A stretch of 47,871 nucleotides of DNA from Moorena bouillonii PNG (GTDB taxonomy: Bacteria; Cyanobacteriota; Cyanobacteriia; Cyanobacteriales; Coleofasciculaceae): NCBI RefSeq assembly GCF_001942495.1, contig NZ_MKZS01000001.1:2539753-2587623 (forward strand), written 5' to 3'. Shown piece after piece: positions 8,988-18,330 of this stretch (position 1 is the first letter of the stretch; each line of letters opens with the position of its first letter). A program made the position numbers and the translations under genes. A model generated the notes under the pieces. The model saw only the letters and a program-made list of their open reading frames with translations, made no database searches and was not told the origin of the DNA.

Positions 8988-10316
8988 TTACCAGAGATGT
9001 CTCCACCAAGGAATAGGCTTAACATCAGGAAAATCGATTTTATTGCGGATTTCATCAATATCCCATCCAGTCAACTCAGCTAAGGTTTTAGCTTCCTGTT
9101 GCAATCGTCGATTTAACGATTGTTGATAGTCAACTCCTGCGCTACAGCTCATCTTTCCAGTAAACGGATGACGAAGGATATATCGTCCCTGAAACAATTC
9201 ACGATTGGACGTTTCCTGGAACATCAAATCTTCTGGGAAGGTATCACGGGTATAGCGAACATGGAGGCGAGTGATATAAACATTATTATTGGGTCTTCTA
9301 TTGGCTCTTCCCGAGTTTAGCCAAAAGACACCTGATTTCCGGAGTTCTTCCGGATTGAGAGGGTTAGCTGAACATGGGTCACAACTAGCCATATTCCAAG
9401 CATATTCAACAAAAGCTACTTTTTTCCCTTCACTCTCGTAAGCAGTTTGGAACATAGCAGTGTAGAAATCACCAAACTCTGTTTTGACAAATACCGGAAT
9501 TTCAGTATTAGAAGGAATCTTCACCGTGCGGTAGTTTGTAATTTCAGTCTGACCTCGGGGTGATAAGACATAGACAATGAGGTCTTGCTCACCGGTAGCA
9601 TTCATCATCCCTAAGCGAATGGGCAGCATAAATCGGGGAGACTCGTAAGCCATCTGGAGGGGTCGCAACCGTTGGTAGGCAGTTTTGTCAAATTCCTCCA
9701 GATTGACTTTGGCAACGAAAAATTTCATATTCTGGCGGATGTAGGGTCGCAATAGCCGATTTGCTCCCTGTGGAATTTTATAACCGTTGCGTCTGAGCCA
9801 GGTTTCTAAACCTCTAGAGTCCTTAGCACTGAGGATAAGAATGTTATATTCTCCAACTGAGAAGCGCTCTTCTACCGTGACACCTAAAGCACGATCATCA
9901 GTATTCCTTGCCCTTGTGCCACTTCTTGGACCACCTAGCCGTGGTGCTGCAGTTTCGGGATACTTTCGGTTATCGGCACAGGGGTCTGGGTCAAAATATT
10001 CCACTAGTCGAGGTGCACTAAACTGATCGAGGCGTTCAATAATCTTAGGGTCACCTACATTCACCTGTTCTCGCTGAAGCACCACAGGAACTGGCACAAC
10101 CATGGCAAAGTCTTTAACATCCCCTTGATAGTCATTTGCCATGGTTAAAACAGTGCGATCGCCATCCCGAGCAATTATCACTTGAGACGTCTGGTTATAT
10201 AGTTTACTATCAGCTTTGGCGACATAAAACCCACAAAAACCCCAGGCTTTTTGAGCCAAGCCTAAACTCAATAAAACCGTTATCAAAATAGTACTTATAA
10301 CCCGAATAATTTTCAT
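8988..10316 (-). CDS. DUF2330 domain-containing exported protein
   Basis: The 442-aa protein starts with a signal peptide (charged MKIIR, a hydrophobic stretch, cleavage likely near AQKAWG). The mature part begins CGFYVAKADSKLYN, followed by VIIARDGDRTVLTM and VVPVP, hallmarks of DUF2330. A cysteine-rich patch (CDPCSANP) lies near residue 315. The function is unknown; it is probably periplasmic or membrane-facing. It follows the RnfD-like gene by 40 bp on the same strand and is likely cotranscribed with it. Confidence 0.88.
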   Translation of the reverse strand: MKIIRVISTILITVLLSLGLAQKAWGFCGFYVAKADSKLYNQTSQVIIARDGDRTVLTMANDYQGDVKDFAMVVPVPVVLQREQVNVGDPKIIERLDQFSAPRLVEYFDPDPCADNRKYPETAAPRLGGPRSGTRARNTDDRALGVTVEERFSVGEYNILILSAKDSRGLETWLRRNGYKIPQGANRLLRPYIRQNMKFFVAKVNLEEFDKTAYQRLRPLQMAYESPRFMLPIRLGMMNATGEQDLIVYVLSPRGQTEITNYRTVKIPSNTEIPVFVKTEFGDFYTAMFQTAYESEGKKVAFVEYAWNMASCDPCSANPLNPEELRKSGVFWLNSGRANRRPNNNVYITRLHVRYTRDTFPEDLMFQETSNRELFQGRYILRHPFTGKMSCSAGVDYQQSLNRRLQQEAKTLAELTGWDIDEIRNKIDFPDVKPIPWWRHLW

Positions 10317-10356
10317 TATTATTTATTTGTTTGTCTTTAACTTAAGTTAATAAACG

Positions 10357-11367
10357 TCATTCAACAGAGTCACTATCATGCCAGGAAAATCTCGTAGATG
10401 ACCAGATAAAATCCAAAATTACGCTCAAAGGGGATAGGGCAAACAACGCCCAGAAAATAGCAGTAGGCATGAATAATTGATTGCGCAATATAAAAGTGAG
10501 TAAAGCAATACACACCGCCCAGAGCAATCGACTAATCGGTGCATTGGGGATTGAGCGAGGGTCGGTTAGCATAAATAGGGCAAACAGTAACAAAGACCCA
10601 CTCATCAACCGATGGCAAAATACATCCCAACTCCAGCCAAGCCAGAGATTTCTAATTCCTTCTAAAACGGCATAAGCACCCAAAAACGCTGCTGTTGTAT
10701 CCCATCGTCCTACCCGTTTTAACACCATACTGCCAGTGCCAGCAAATAATAGACCATACCAACCATCATCCCCCCACTGTCCGGGAGAAACCCAAGCATC
10801 ATTGGTTAAGATAAGAACAGCAATAATGCCGAAATTGGCTGGATTAAAAAAATGCTTGCCCTCAACTCGGAAAATAAATTTACTCAAAATTCCTAGGGAG
10901 CCAGCTAAAACCATAGTACTATAGTTATCAGCTCGCAGTAGCAGGCTCAAGCTTAAGGCTGTAATCATAGCACTTTTTAGGGAAGGGGATTGGGGAGAAC
11001 TCGAAAAACTAGCATCATTATGCTGGGATAAATTTGGTGGTTTTCTCAGCAGATTAAGACTTATTTCTAAGGTTTGAATTTTGCACCATTCAAGGGTAGA
11101 TTCAAGGGTAGTTTTAAAATCGGGTTTGGGATTAAAGCCCAAAGGAAGGCCAAGGAAAGGAAGGCCAAGGTACCCAGAGTTTTTGATTGCGGATCTGTGT
11201 TTGGGGTTTGACCAAAGAAATGCTGCTAACCACTGAGTTAGTAGGCAGCTTATGATTACGACTAGAATCAAGTCTGGTCTTAGTGTCCAGTCCCGAGTGC
11301 TGATGCCCAAGACTAGAAAGATCGAGAGAAACAGAATTTGATTGTTTCGGGGGTCTTGTTGCCACAT
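10357..11367 (-). CDS. RnfD/NqrB-like membrane protein
   Basis: This 336-aa polytopic membrane protein resembles the NQR2/RnfD/RnfE family, whose members carry covalent flavin and move electrons or ions across the membrane. Visible family traits are many transmembrane helices, FNPANFGI in mid-protein and ALFMLTDPRSIPNAP in the second half. The other Rnf/Nqr subunits are absent, so it is a stand-alone homologue whose partner is probably the DUF2330 protein downstream. The start codon overlaps the stop of a small upstream ORF (TAATG), which suggests translational coupling. A serine-rich insertion at roughly residues 110-135 looks unstructured. Confidence 0.8.
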   Translation of the reverse strand: MWQQDPRNNQILFLSIFLVLGISTRDWTLRPDLILVVIISCLLTQWLAAFLWSNPKHRSAIKNSGYLGLPFLGLPLGFNPKPDFKTTLESTLEWCKIQTLEISLNLLRKPPNLSQHNDASFSSSPQSPSLKSAMITALSLSLLLRADNYSTMVLAGSLGILSKFIFRVEGKHFFNPANFGIIAVLILTNDAWVSPGQWGDDGWYGLLFAGTGSMVLKRVGRWDTTAAFLGAYAVLEGIRNLWLGWSWDVFCHRLMSGSLLLFALFMLTDPRSIPNAPISRLLWAVCIALLTFILRNQLFMPTAIFWALFALSPLSVILDFIWSSTRFSWHDSDSVE

Positions 11368-11561
11368 TATCTACGCATTCTGATCCGACTGTTAAAGTAA
11401 TTAGGGCGCTCTGTATGGATCAGGTTTAACACAAAAAAAGACGCTAACTCTACCAAGACTAATGCAACAGCGGTCAACAAATGTTTACCAGCTACCAACA
11501 CCAGGATAAGAGAGCGATCGCACCATACTTTCCAAAGCCCTTTACAAATACCTTGACAAAT
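11367..11561 (-). CDS. Small membrane protein coupled to the RnfD-like gene (start uncertain)
   Basis: An open minus-strand frame encodes GLWKVWCDRSLILVLVAGK, then HLLTAVALVLVELASFFVL and a basic tail ending SRIRMRR. It has one long or two short hydrophobic helices. Its TAA overlaps the ATG of the RnfD-like gene (11365-11369), typical of operon partners. No ATG is available: the coherent sequence extends up to an ATT at 11561, while the first ordinary start is GTG at 11501 (44 aa). I do not recognise the family. It may be a small protein, or the end of a longer gene broken upstream. Confidence 0.4.
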   Translation of the reverse strand: MCQGICKGLWKVWCDRSLILVLVAGKHLLTAVALVLVELASFFVLNLIHTERPNYFNSRIRMRR

Positions 11562-11756
11562 GCTAGCTACTGTTTTTGATTGGTTAATTCAGTATGATCT
11601 CAAGTATAGTCGGGTCAGTTATCAGTGGTCAGTTACCGATTACTCATTACCGATTACCCACTTCACTCAATTATTCCATTAATAATCAATGGAGAATTCT
11701 AAGGGTTATACATTAAGCAAATGTCCGGTATATGGCCAGAACATTGCCCATTGTAA

Positions 11757-12668
11757 TTAACTGTAATTAGCCAAAATTTGACGAATTTGATCATCAATAG
11801 TCTCTGGTTTCTCCACCATCGCCATATGTCCACATTCAGCAATTTCAATCACATTGTCCCCACAGGATTGAAAGAGACTGTGAAAACTAGCCAGATGACG
11901 CACATATTTCGGTTCCATTACCTTATCCTGACTACCAGCAATGAAATAAACAGGTTGTTTTAGTCGGGAAACAACCTGAGGTAAGCGATGCACCTCAGCT
12001 TCTGTGGTAGAATCTAGTAACGTCCTCAGTGCAGCTTCCGCGTTAGCAGTAACAAAATCAATAACCCGTTGACGTCCCCATTTCCGGGAAATAGGATGCG
12101 CTACCTGAGCCCGGGTAAACAGTAAATCGAGTAAAGGGACATAACACAACCAACGGGGACGGCGTTTTACCAACTGCTCACCAGCCAGCCGAAAGCGCTC
12201 AAATTCTTCTTTAAGATAAATTCCACCACCAGCATTAAGACAGATTACCCCTTGAATCCTCTGAGGCAGCAAATAGGCACCCCATAGAGCAATGCTACCC
12301 CCTAGGGAATGACCAACTAACCAAGCTTGTTCGATTCCCAGTTTTTCTAACAGGATGCCCAAGTCCTCAGCATAGGCAGCTAAGCTATAGCGGTCAGTGG
12401 ATGAAACAGCAGTCTCAGGAAATGGTGATTCCGAGTCCCGGTTAGATGTTGAGCTTTGAGTGTTATGAATTTGGGACTGGGATTCACCGAATCCCCGCAG
12501 GTCATAGATCAGACACTGATACTGCTGTGACAACCTATAAATTAGAGGTTGCCAATAGCTACGGCTTAACAGCCAGCCGTGGATGAAAACCAGAACAGGG
12601 CAGGATGATTGGGTAGGAGGTGTTAATTCGTAAGTATGGGATATTCCTAGAATGTTAATGCTTGCCAT
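11757..12668 (-). CDS. Alpha/beta hydrolase
   Basis: The 303-aa soluble hydrolase has the alpha/beta fold signature: an HG oxyanion motif (FIHGWLLSRSYW), nucleophile Ser121 in VGHSLGG, the acid Asp in AGSQDKVMEP and the His in AECGHMAMVEKPE. A polar, low-complexity stretch (residues 66-92) lies between the early strands and is probably a disordered insert. The substrate is unknown; esterase, thioesterase and C-C hydrolase roles all fit. About 90 bp separate it from the ACT-domain gene upstream on the same strand. Confidence 0.87.
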   Translation of the reverse strand: MASINILGISHTYELTPPTQSSCPVLVFIHGWLLSRSYWQPLIYRLSQQYQCLIYDLRGFGESQSQIHNTQSSTSNRDSESPFPETAVSSTDRYSLAAYAEDLGILLEKLGIEQAWLVGHSLGGSIALWGAYLLPQRIQGVICLNAGGGIYLKEEFERFRLAGEQLVKRRPRWLCYVPLLDLLFTRAQVAHPISRKWGRQRVIDFVTANAEAALRTLLDSTTEAEVHRLPQVVSRLKQPVYFIAGSQDKVMEPKYVRHLASFHSLFQSCGDNVIEIAECGHMAMVEKPETIDDQIRQILANYS

Positions 12669-12760
12669 ACCTTGATCTTATCGAAGAATTAACAGGATAG
12701 GAAATTCGTCAGTGATTTTAATCACAACGGGTCGCACCTGTGCTTGTCACCTTTTTATGA

Positions 12761-13519
12761 CTAAAACACTTGACCTAGTAATCGCCTCCGAATGCTTTCA
12801 GCAATTTTTTGACCTAAATAATCGGGAATCAAGTTTCCGTTAGGGCCTAGTAGGTAAAGAATCAGCCTGGTTCGTCCCCGCCACACCAGCAAGTTGGCAT
12901 TGACCACCAGTAAATCCTCTTGCCAGATGGCATACATAACTTTGTAAAATAATCCAGGTTGGTTATTTGCCTCAATTAACAGCGCTGGTAGATGAAACAC
13001 TGGGTCTACATAAAATTCTGTTTCTACCTGCTTCAAGCCAGCATCGAGATTAAATTCCACTGCCAGCATTTGTTCCACCTCAAAGCGCCCTGCCAAAGCC
13101 TCTCTCAGGGCACGGCAGACATTTTCTGAGGTTTTGTGGGTCAGCGCTTTCCGGTTACGAGACACCACTAGTTTCATAAACACCAGCATTGGTGGACTAA
13201 TTTGACCATAAAGACTGAGACTGTGGATAGTCAGTCCATAGGCAGTCAGAACGCCAAAAATGTCACTGAGCAGAAAAGACTCATTCCGGTAAGCAAAGTG
13301 CAGGACACTTTTTGAGCCTTCCGGTTTGATCTCAATTACAGCATGTTGGGTTTTATAGAGTCGGTAAGCAAGTCTGAGGTTGTGCAGTTGGATCTCACTA
13401 CTAACAAACTGCTCATAGAACTTAGGAAACGCTCGGTTGAAGCGTTTCAGGATTTCTTGTTGGGATGATTTCCAACCCACAGTCATCGATAGGGGTAGGT
13501 GGCTATTCTTGTTTATCAA
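12761..13519 (-). CDS. ACT-domain protein (GlnD C-terminus-like)
   Basis: The 252-aa protein lacks a catalytic domain. Two stretches look like ACT ligand-binding repeats: NESFLLSDIFGVLTAYGLTI (about residues 79-98) and PALLIEANNQPGLFYKVMYA (about 174-193) followed by a beta strand (VVNANLLVWRGRTRLILYLL). This pattern occurs at the end of uridylyltransferase GlnD and in amino-acid sensors. A regulatory small-molecule sensor is therefore likely; the ligand is unknown. Confidence 0.65.
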   Translation of the reverse strand: MINKNSHLPLSMTVGWKSSQQEILKRFNRAFPKFYEQFVSSEIQLHNLRLAYRLYKTQHAVIEIKPEGSKSVLHFAYRNESFLLSDIFGVLTAYGLTIHSLSLYGQISPPMLVFMKLVVSRNRKALTHKTSENVCRALREALAGRFEVEQMLAVEFNLDAGLKQVETEFYVDPVFHLPALLIEANNQPGLFYKVMYAIWQEDLLVVNANLLVWRGRTRLILYLLGPNGNLIPDYLGQKIAESIRRRLLGQVF

Positions 13520-14519
13520 AAGGTGCGCGCCCGTTCGCGCCCCGCGTCGGGCTTTGCCTCAAGGTGCTACCCAAGGTCGGGTAACCCGGCCTTGGAGGGG
13601 CGCACCGCCACGGGAATTTAATTGTTAATGGTAAGAGCGCACCTAAGCTTTTTGAGTTAACACAACCCGGTAAGCTTGTAGAGGGACTTACAAAAATACT
13701 GATAAAAGAGCCTTAAATCTATATATAGATAGAGTTTAACATTGATTTGCTTGATTTATTGATATATCTGGGTTTGAGCCCTTTTTGGCTATTTGGTGTA
13801 TTTCCAAGGGTTTCCTCTGGGTTTGAGGCTTTTGTCTTGCTCAAAACTCTCTAAGTCCCCCGAGGCAACAACAAGCGCGGATCTGATTCATTTCTCACCA
13901 ATTCTGCTGATTAGCCTAGTCTAACTAATCTTCCCCAACTTCCCCACCTTCGGTAGCTTGCCGACTTTCCTTGTTAGGTGCGCTCTTACCATTAAGAATT
14001 AAATTCTCGTGACGGTGCGCGCCTGTTGATGCAAAGCGCGAGTGGGGAGGGGCTGTGTGCGGAACACCACCATTCTCCTTTGGAGACACTACGTGAACGC
14101 ACCGCTGTTTGCCCCGTGGAAACCCCCGTCACGCCACTGCATCGGTTGTTGATTTAGATTCGCGCAAGGGCAGCAAACAGCTGTGCCCCCTCCGACGCGA
14201 GCATCTTACCCAAGCGACTTCAAAGAGCGCGACCGATGGGAATGCTAGGATAATAATTTATATAGGAGGCTTAATAGGAGGCTTAATTGTGGTATTATCA
14301 TTTGCACAAAGAATTAGTTTCAGATCAAGGTAGGTCGGGTATGATAGTTTTCCTGGTGGAATAAAACCAATAGATCAAAGATCACTTTCTGTTTTTTGAA
14401 ACAAACATTTAAGTCTGGCTCTGGTTGACCGAGACCCAGAACGTCTGAGCCGTCAGGGAAAGAAGACCATTACCAGTTCAAGTAGCTCACAATTATGATA
14501 ACGCCACTGTCACACCTGC
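13520..14519. repeat. One-kilobase gene-free repeat region
   Basis: Positions 13521-13644 and 13976-14033 are GC-rich palindromic elements of the AGGTGCGC family in opposite orientation; their shared arms contain GGTAAGAGCGCACCT and its complement, with a GAATTTAATT core. Between them (13650-13975) I see no gene. From 14034 to 14230 there is more repeat-like GC-rich sequence (GATGCAAAGCGCGAGTGGGG, also found inverted near 28815). A tandem pair AGGAGGCTTAAT lies at 14263-14287. An open frame at 14109-14333 is repeat-derived and I do not call it a gene. Confidence 0.6.
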
Positions 14520-15041
14520 ATGGGTTTTTGGAAAAGCTTCTTTAGCAGTTCTGACACTGCTTTGCCTCAAACACGACCTGAAGGAGATACCGTAGAAGGT
14601 GTAAAATATCGCACTGACGGTACCTCACGGGTATTTTTCAGTACAACACGAGAAATTGACCTGTACGAATTGGAAGAACTTTGTGATGCTGTTGGTTGGT
14701 CTCGGCGTCCTCTGCGCAAAGTTAAGAAAGCTATTCAGCATAGCTTTTTGGTTACTTCTATGTGGTACCAGCGAGGTAACACCAGGCGCTTAATTGGCTT
14801 TGCCCGTGCCACTTCTGATCATGCTTTCAATGCGACAATCTGGGATGTAGTGGTTCATCCAGATTTCCAAACCAAGGGACTGGGCAAAGCTTTGATGAGA
14901 TATATGATCAAAAAATTGCGCAGCCAGGATATTAGCAATATCACCTTATTTGCCGATCCTCAAGTGGTAAGTTTTTACCGTAAAATGGGATTTATGCCTG
15001 ACCCAGAAGGTATTAAAGGCATGTTCTGGTATCCAGATTAA
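14520..15041 (+). CDS. GNAT-family N-acetyltransferase (Ycf52/plastid GNAT-like)
   Basis: The 173-aa protein has the GNAT fold: [20 protein letters not shown] carries strands 3-4, then the acetyl-CoA loop [10 protein letters not shown], and ends with [13 protein letters not shown]. This arrangement matches the cyanobacterial/plastid group that includes Ycf52 and plant GNAT2/NSI, which acetylate proteins and amines such as serotonin. Acetyl-CoA is the expected donor; the acceptor is unknown. A paralogous but shorter GNAT lies at 19283-19753. Confidence 0.85.
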   Translation: MGFWKSFFSSSDTALPQTRPEGDTVEGVKYRTDGTSRVFFSTTREIDLYELEELCDAVGWSRRPLRKVKKAIQHSFLVTSMWYQRGNTRRLIGFARATSDHAFNATIWDVVVHPDFQTKGLGKALMRYMIKKLRSQDISNITLFADPQVVSFYRKMGFMPDPEGIKGMFWYPD

Positions 15042-15105
15042 TCTCGAGTACACACAAAGCGCCAAAAGTGAGTTATACTGGTTATACTACATTAGAGGTA
15101 GCACC

Positions 15106-15179
15106 CGGGATGTAGCGCAGCTTGGTAGCGCGCCTGCTTTGGGAGCAGGATGTCGCAGGTTCAAATCCTGTCATCCCGA
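15106..15179 (+). tRNA. tRNA-Pro (TGG anticodon)
   Basis: A 74-nt cloverleaf: acceptor stem CGGGATG/CATCCCG, D-arm with GCGCAGCTTGGTAGCGC, anticodon stem CTGCT/AGCAG with loop TTTGGGA (anticodon TGG), T-arm GCAGGTTCAAATCCTGT, discriminator A. The 3' CCA is not encoded. Confidence 0.97.
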
Positions 15180-15506
15180 TTTTAAATTCATAAGTCAATC
15201 AGTCCATAAGTAAATCCGTAAATCAGTCAAGACACTAGGGTAAACTCAGTGGAACTTGATACAGTCAGGTAAAGTCAAACTTGATACAGTCAAACTTGAT
15301 ACAGTCAAACTTGATAAGAGTTAGCTACAGGGGGATTAAACGCCACTGATCAGCTAAGTTAACAAGCCAGGTCAAGCTATGATCGATCAAGTTTGATTTG
15401 AATCTCTGCCTCTACTAGAGGTTAGTGAGGTGCGTTCAGATCTCTCAGTGAGCAGGGTATTCTAGTTGTAACAGGCTCTTCTTCGTTAAAATTCGAGGTA
15501 ATTTCT
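15180..15506. repeat. Intergenic region with 15-bp direct repeats
   Basis: ACTTGATACAGTCAA-type units recur three to four times between about 15252 and 15316. The remainder up to the Tic22-like gene is probably its leader and promoter; no other element is evident. Confidence 0.6.
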
Positions 15507-16274
15507 ATGAAATCATTGTTCCGTTGGGGCACAACATTAAGTTTAGTAGCGAGTGCCTTACTAGGCTCAGTGAGTGTGGAAAATTTAGCGGCACTGGCTC
15601 TGACCGAAGAGCAGGTAAGAGAAAAGTTGAAAGCTGTACCTGTATTTGCAGTTACTGATAGTAAAGGTTCGCCACTAGTAGCCTCAATTCCAGATCAGCA
15701 AGATCAAAAGAAGACTACCTCAGTGGCAGGTGTGTTTATTAGCCAAGAAGATGCTAATGCGTTTGTACAGCGTTTAAAGCAGGAGAATCCTGAGCTAGGT
15801 AAGAAGGTACAAGTAGTTCCTGTATCTTTGGGGGAAGTTCATGAGCAAAATCAAAAGAATCGCACTGTTCCCAATGGTTTAAATTTTGCCTACATACCAA
15901 ACCAACAGCAGGTAAAGCAGGCACAAGCGATCTGGAACCAAAATGGTCAAGAAAAAAAGCCATTTCAGGGCGTACCGCTGTTTGTTGCCAAAGAAGCTAG
16001 CAACAGCGGATACCTCACTATTCAACAAAATGGGGTCTCATCAATTCCGTTCTTTTTTAACAAAGAGCAATTGCAGAGTATAGTGAATCGCTATAAGCAG
16101 CAAGACCCTAACTCCCAGGTTAAGATAGAGGTAGTGCCTCTAGAGGGCGTTATTAAAACCTTACAGGAGAGGAACGATCAGCAACTAGAGAAAATCGTAC
16201 TAGTGCCATCCCAGGAATCCCTGAAATTTTTGCAAGGTCTGTCCCAAAATCAACTCCAACGTCCAAATCAATGA
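15507..16274 (+). CDS. Tic22-family protein
   Basis: The 255-aa protein has an N-terminal signal sequence (MKSLFRWGTTLSLVASALLG, cleavage probably near ALA) and two related halves. The first contains VPVFAVTDSKGSPLV and VAGVFISQEDANAFV; the second contains GVPLFVAK, QNGVSSIPFFFNKEQLQ and QVKIEVVPLEGVI. This is the Tic22 fold. Cyanobacterial Tic22 is a periplasmic protein linked to outer-membrane biogenesis, related to the plastid import component. Its stop overlaps the start of prmC, so the two are cotranslated. Confidence 0.88.
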   Translation: MKSLFRWGTTLSLVASALLGSVSVENLAALALTEEQVREKLKAVPVFAVTDSKGSPLVASIPDQQDQKKTTSVAGVFISQEDANAFVQRLKQENPELGKKVQVVPVSLGEVHEQNQKNRTVPNGLNFAYIPNQQQVKQAQAIWNQNGQEKKPFQGVPLFVAKEASNSGYLTIQQNGVSSIPFFFNKEQLQSIVNRYKQQDPNSQVKIEVVPLEGVIKTLQERNDQQLEKIVLVPSQESLKFLQGLSQNQLQRPNQ

Positions 16275-17218
16275 TTATGGATCAGCGGTGGATGGTCTCG
16301 GGAAAAGAACTCTGGCAGTGGCGTCAAGATGCTTGCAAGTCTGCAGCTGAGGCAGGTGTCTCTACAGCTGAAGTGGACTGGTTGCTAAAGGAGGTAGCTG
16401 AGCTTGACCCATTAGTGCTACGCTTGGAGTCATGGCAACAGTGTGCATTATCAGGGAAAGTCGCTGAAAACTCAACTATTCAACTTTCCCAACCTCTACC
16501 TGTACTTACCCAACTGTGGCAAAGGCGTATCCATCAGCGATGCCCAGTTCAATACCTAGCTGAGGTTGCTCCTTGGCGTCATTTCTCCTTGAGAGTTTCC
16601 CCAGCTGTCCTAATTCCCCGTCCAGAAACTGAATTCCTGATTGATCTGGCGGTCAATGCTGTAGCTATGAGCTCTAAACCTGACTTATCATCAGGACACT
16701 GGGCGGATTTGGGGACTGGTAGTGGAGCGATCGCTTGTGGACTGGCAGAGGTATTTCCCCATGGGACAATTCATGCCGTTGATTGCACTGAAGAAGCCCT
16801 TGCCATTGCTCAACTTAATGCTCAACAGTTGGGCATGGCAGAAAAAATAAAGTTCTACCATGGTTCTTGGTATTCACCTCTAGAAGCCTTAAAAGGTCAG
16901 TTCAGTGGTATCGTGGCAAACCCACCTTATATACCTAGTAACTCCCTCAAACAGCTACAACCAGAAATCTACTACCATGAACCCCATATTGCCCTCGACG
17001 GCGGCAGGGATGGTCTAGACTGTATCCGACAGCTGATTGAAATATCTGGGGATTATCTGCGCCCCGGCGGTGTTTGGTTAATTGAAATGATGGCAGGACA
17101 AGCTGAGAAGGTTGTTCAACTACTGCAAAACCAGGGCAGTTACTCACAGATCCAGATATTTCCGGATTTAGCAGGTATGGACCGCTTTGCTCTAGCTTAT
17201 AGAAAGTATGAAGTATAA
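16271..17218 (+). CDS. prmC: Release factor glutamine methyltransferase PrmC
   Basis: The 315-aa SAM-dependent enzyme methylates the GGQ glutamine of peptide-chain release factors. Its helical N-terminal domain precedes the Rossmann domain with ADLGTGSGAIACGLAE (SAM motif I) and the catalytic NPPYIP at residues 217-222, followed by HEPHIALDGGRDGLDCIRQL, all standard for PrmC/HemK. The ATG overlaps the stop of the Tic22-like gene (ATGA). The next gene downstream also serves translation. Confidence 0.95.
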   Translation: MIMDQRWMVSGKELWQWRQDACKSAAEAGVSTAEVDWLLKEVAELDPLVLRLESWQQCALSGKVAENSTIQLSQPLPVLTQLWQRRIHQRCPVQYLAEVAPWRHFSLRVSPAVLIPRPETEFLIDLAVNAVAMSSKPDLSSGHWADLGTGSGAIACGLAEVFPHGTIHAVDCTEEALAIAQLNAQQLGMAEKIKFYHGSWYSPLEALKGQFSGIVANPPYIPSNSLKQLQPEIYYHEPHIALDGGRDGLDCIRQLIEISGDYLRPGGVWLIEMMAGQAEKVVQLLQNQGSYSQIQIFPDLAGMDRFALAYRKYEV

Positions 17219-17320
17219 ACAAGGTATGCATCGATGCCAATAGGTAAAAAGCTTTGGATAATTTCAGCCAACGTTTACCTTTGAGGTTATCGCTTCTACT
17301 TTTTAGTGTGCTGGTGAGCA

Positions 17321-17923
17321 ATGACCCAAGTTTCTATGGCTACCCTGATTTCTGGGGCTCTCTCAGGTAAGCTGGTAAGTTTTCCAACAGATACAGTCCC
17401 AGCACTAGCAGTGCTACCGCACAAGTCAGAGTTGGTGTTTGAGGCAAAGCGCCGTCCTCAAGACAAACCTTTGATTTTGATGGGGGCATCCCCTAAGTCT
17501 CTTTGGCCATATGTTCAAGGTACTTCCGCACAGAGGTCGATTTGGGAACAGATGGCTCAGAAGTATTGGCCAGGAGCATTAACATTGGTGTTACCCGCTT
17601 CAGATAAAGTACCTACCGTTATGAATCCTTCTGACCCGACTACTATTGGGGTGCGTGTGCCAGCTTCTAAGGTAGCGATCGCAATTTTGTCCAAGACTGG
17701 TCCGTTGGCAACTACCAGTGCTAATTACTCAGGCGAGCCACCTTTACAAACAATGGCAGCGGTTGAGGTGCAGTTTCCCGAGGTATTGACGCTCCAGCCA
17801 GCTGAGTTAGAAGCGATCAAACCAGACAAGATTGGCGTCCCGTCTACTGTTGCTAAATGGACAAGCAGTGGCTGGGAAATTTTGCGTGCTGGAGGGATTC
17901 AATTAGACGATTCAGGGTTTTAA
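17321..17923 (+). CDS. tsaC: L-threonylcarbamoyladenylate synthase (Sua5/YrdC/YciO family)
   Basis: The 200-aa protein belongs to the family that makes threonylcarbamoyl-AMP from threonine, bicarbonate and ATP for the t6A37 tRNA modification. Seen are FPTDTVPALAV at the N-terminus, KRRPQDKPLILM, WPGALTLVLPAS, TIGVRVPAS and LATTSANYSGEPP. It is single-domain, lacking the C-terminal Sua5 domain, as in TsaC. The YciO subgroup cannot be excluded on sequence alone. It follows prmC by about 100 bp on the same strand. Confidence 0.87.
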   Translation: MTQVSMATLISGALSGKLVSFPTDTVPALAVLPHKSELVFEAKRRPQDKPLILMGASPKSLWPYVQGTSAQRSIWEQMAQKYWPGALTLVLPASDKVPTVMNPSDPTTIGVRVPASKVAIAILSKTGPLATTSANYSGEPPLQTMAAVEVQFPEVLTLQPAELEAIKPDKIGVPSTVAKWTSSGWEILRAGGIQLDDSGF

Positions 17924-18330
17924 TAGTTCTACTCACCTTTGAAAAAAACTAGCTATCCTTAAAAAGATCTGACAAAAAAGTATGAAGTTTGAATTGTGAA
18001 GTATGAAGTTTGAATTGTGAAGGAATCCTGAATTGTGAAGGAATCCTGAATTGTGAAGGAATCCTGAAAACCTTCTATCGATTGGTTACTTGGCAACAGG
18101 TATTTTTTTTAGCCTGGTTGTCTACCCAACTCTATCCTTGTCGATTTCCAGCAGTATAAGCTTCAACCTTCATTCTTTATCCTTCAATTTTGTTAGGTGC
18201 GCTTTCCGTTGCGAATTAAATTCGCGCTTTGGTGGGCGCCTCCTAGGCCGCAAGCAATCCCTCGCGGCCTAGGGTCGCACCAACGGGCTCGCACCTGTTG
18301 ACGTTTTTAGTGTGGCAAGACTTAATAAGC
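17924..18330. repeat. Intergenic tandem repeats and a large AGGTGCGC palindromic element
   Basis: From about 17983 to 18066 there are two copies of a GAAGTATGAAGTTTGAATTG-type unit and three copies of an 18-bp unit containing TTGTGAAGGAATCCTGA. Positions 18195-18296 are a palindromic element opening AGGTGCGCTTTCC and closing GGGTCGCACC plus CTCGCACCT, with two hairpin cores (GCGAATTAAATTCGC and TAGGCCGC...GCGGCCTA). It runs up to the start region of the kinase gene. Confidence 0.7.

Noticed and set aside
14109-14333. Open frame of 74 codons in the repeat region
   Set aside because: It runs through GC-rich repeat DNA, shows no domain or ribosome binding site, and its end is only a short hydrophobic stretch.
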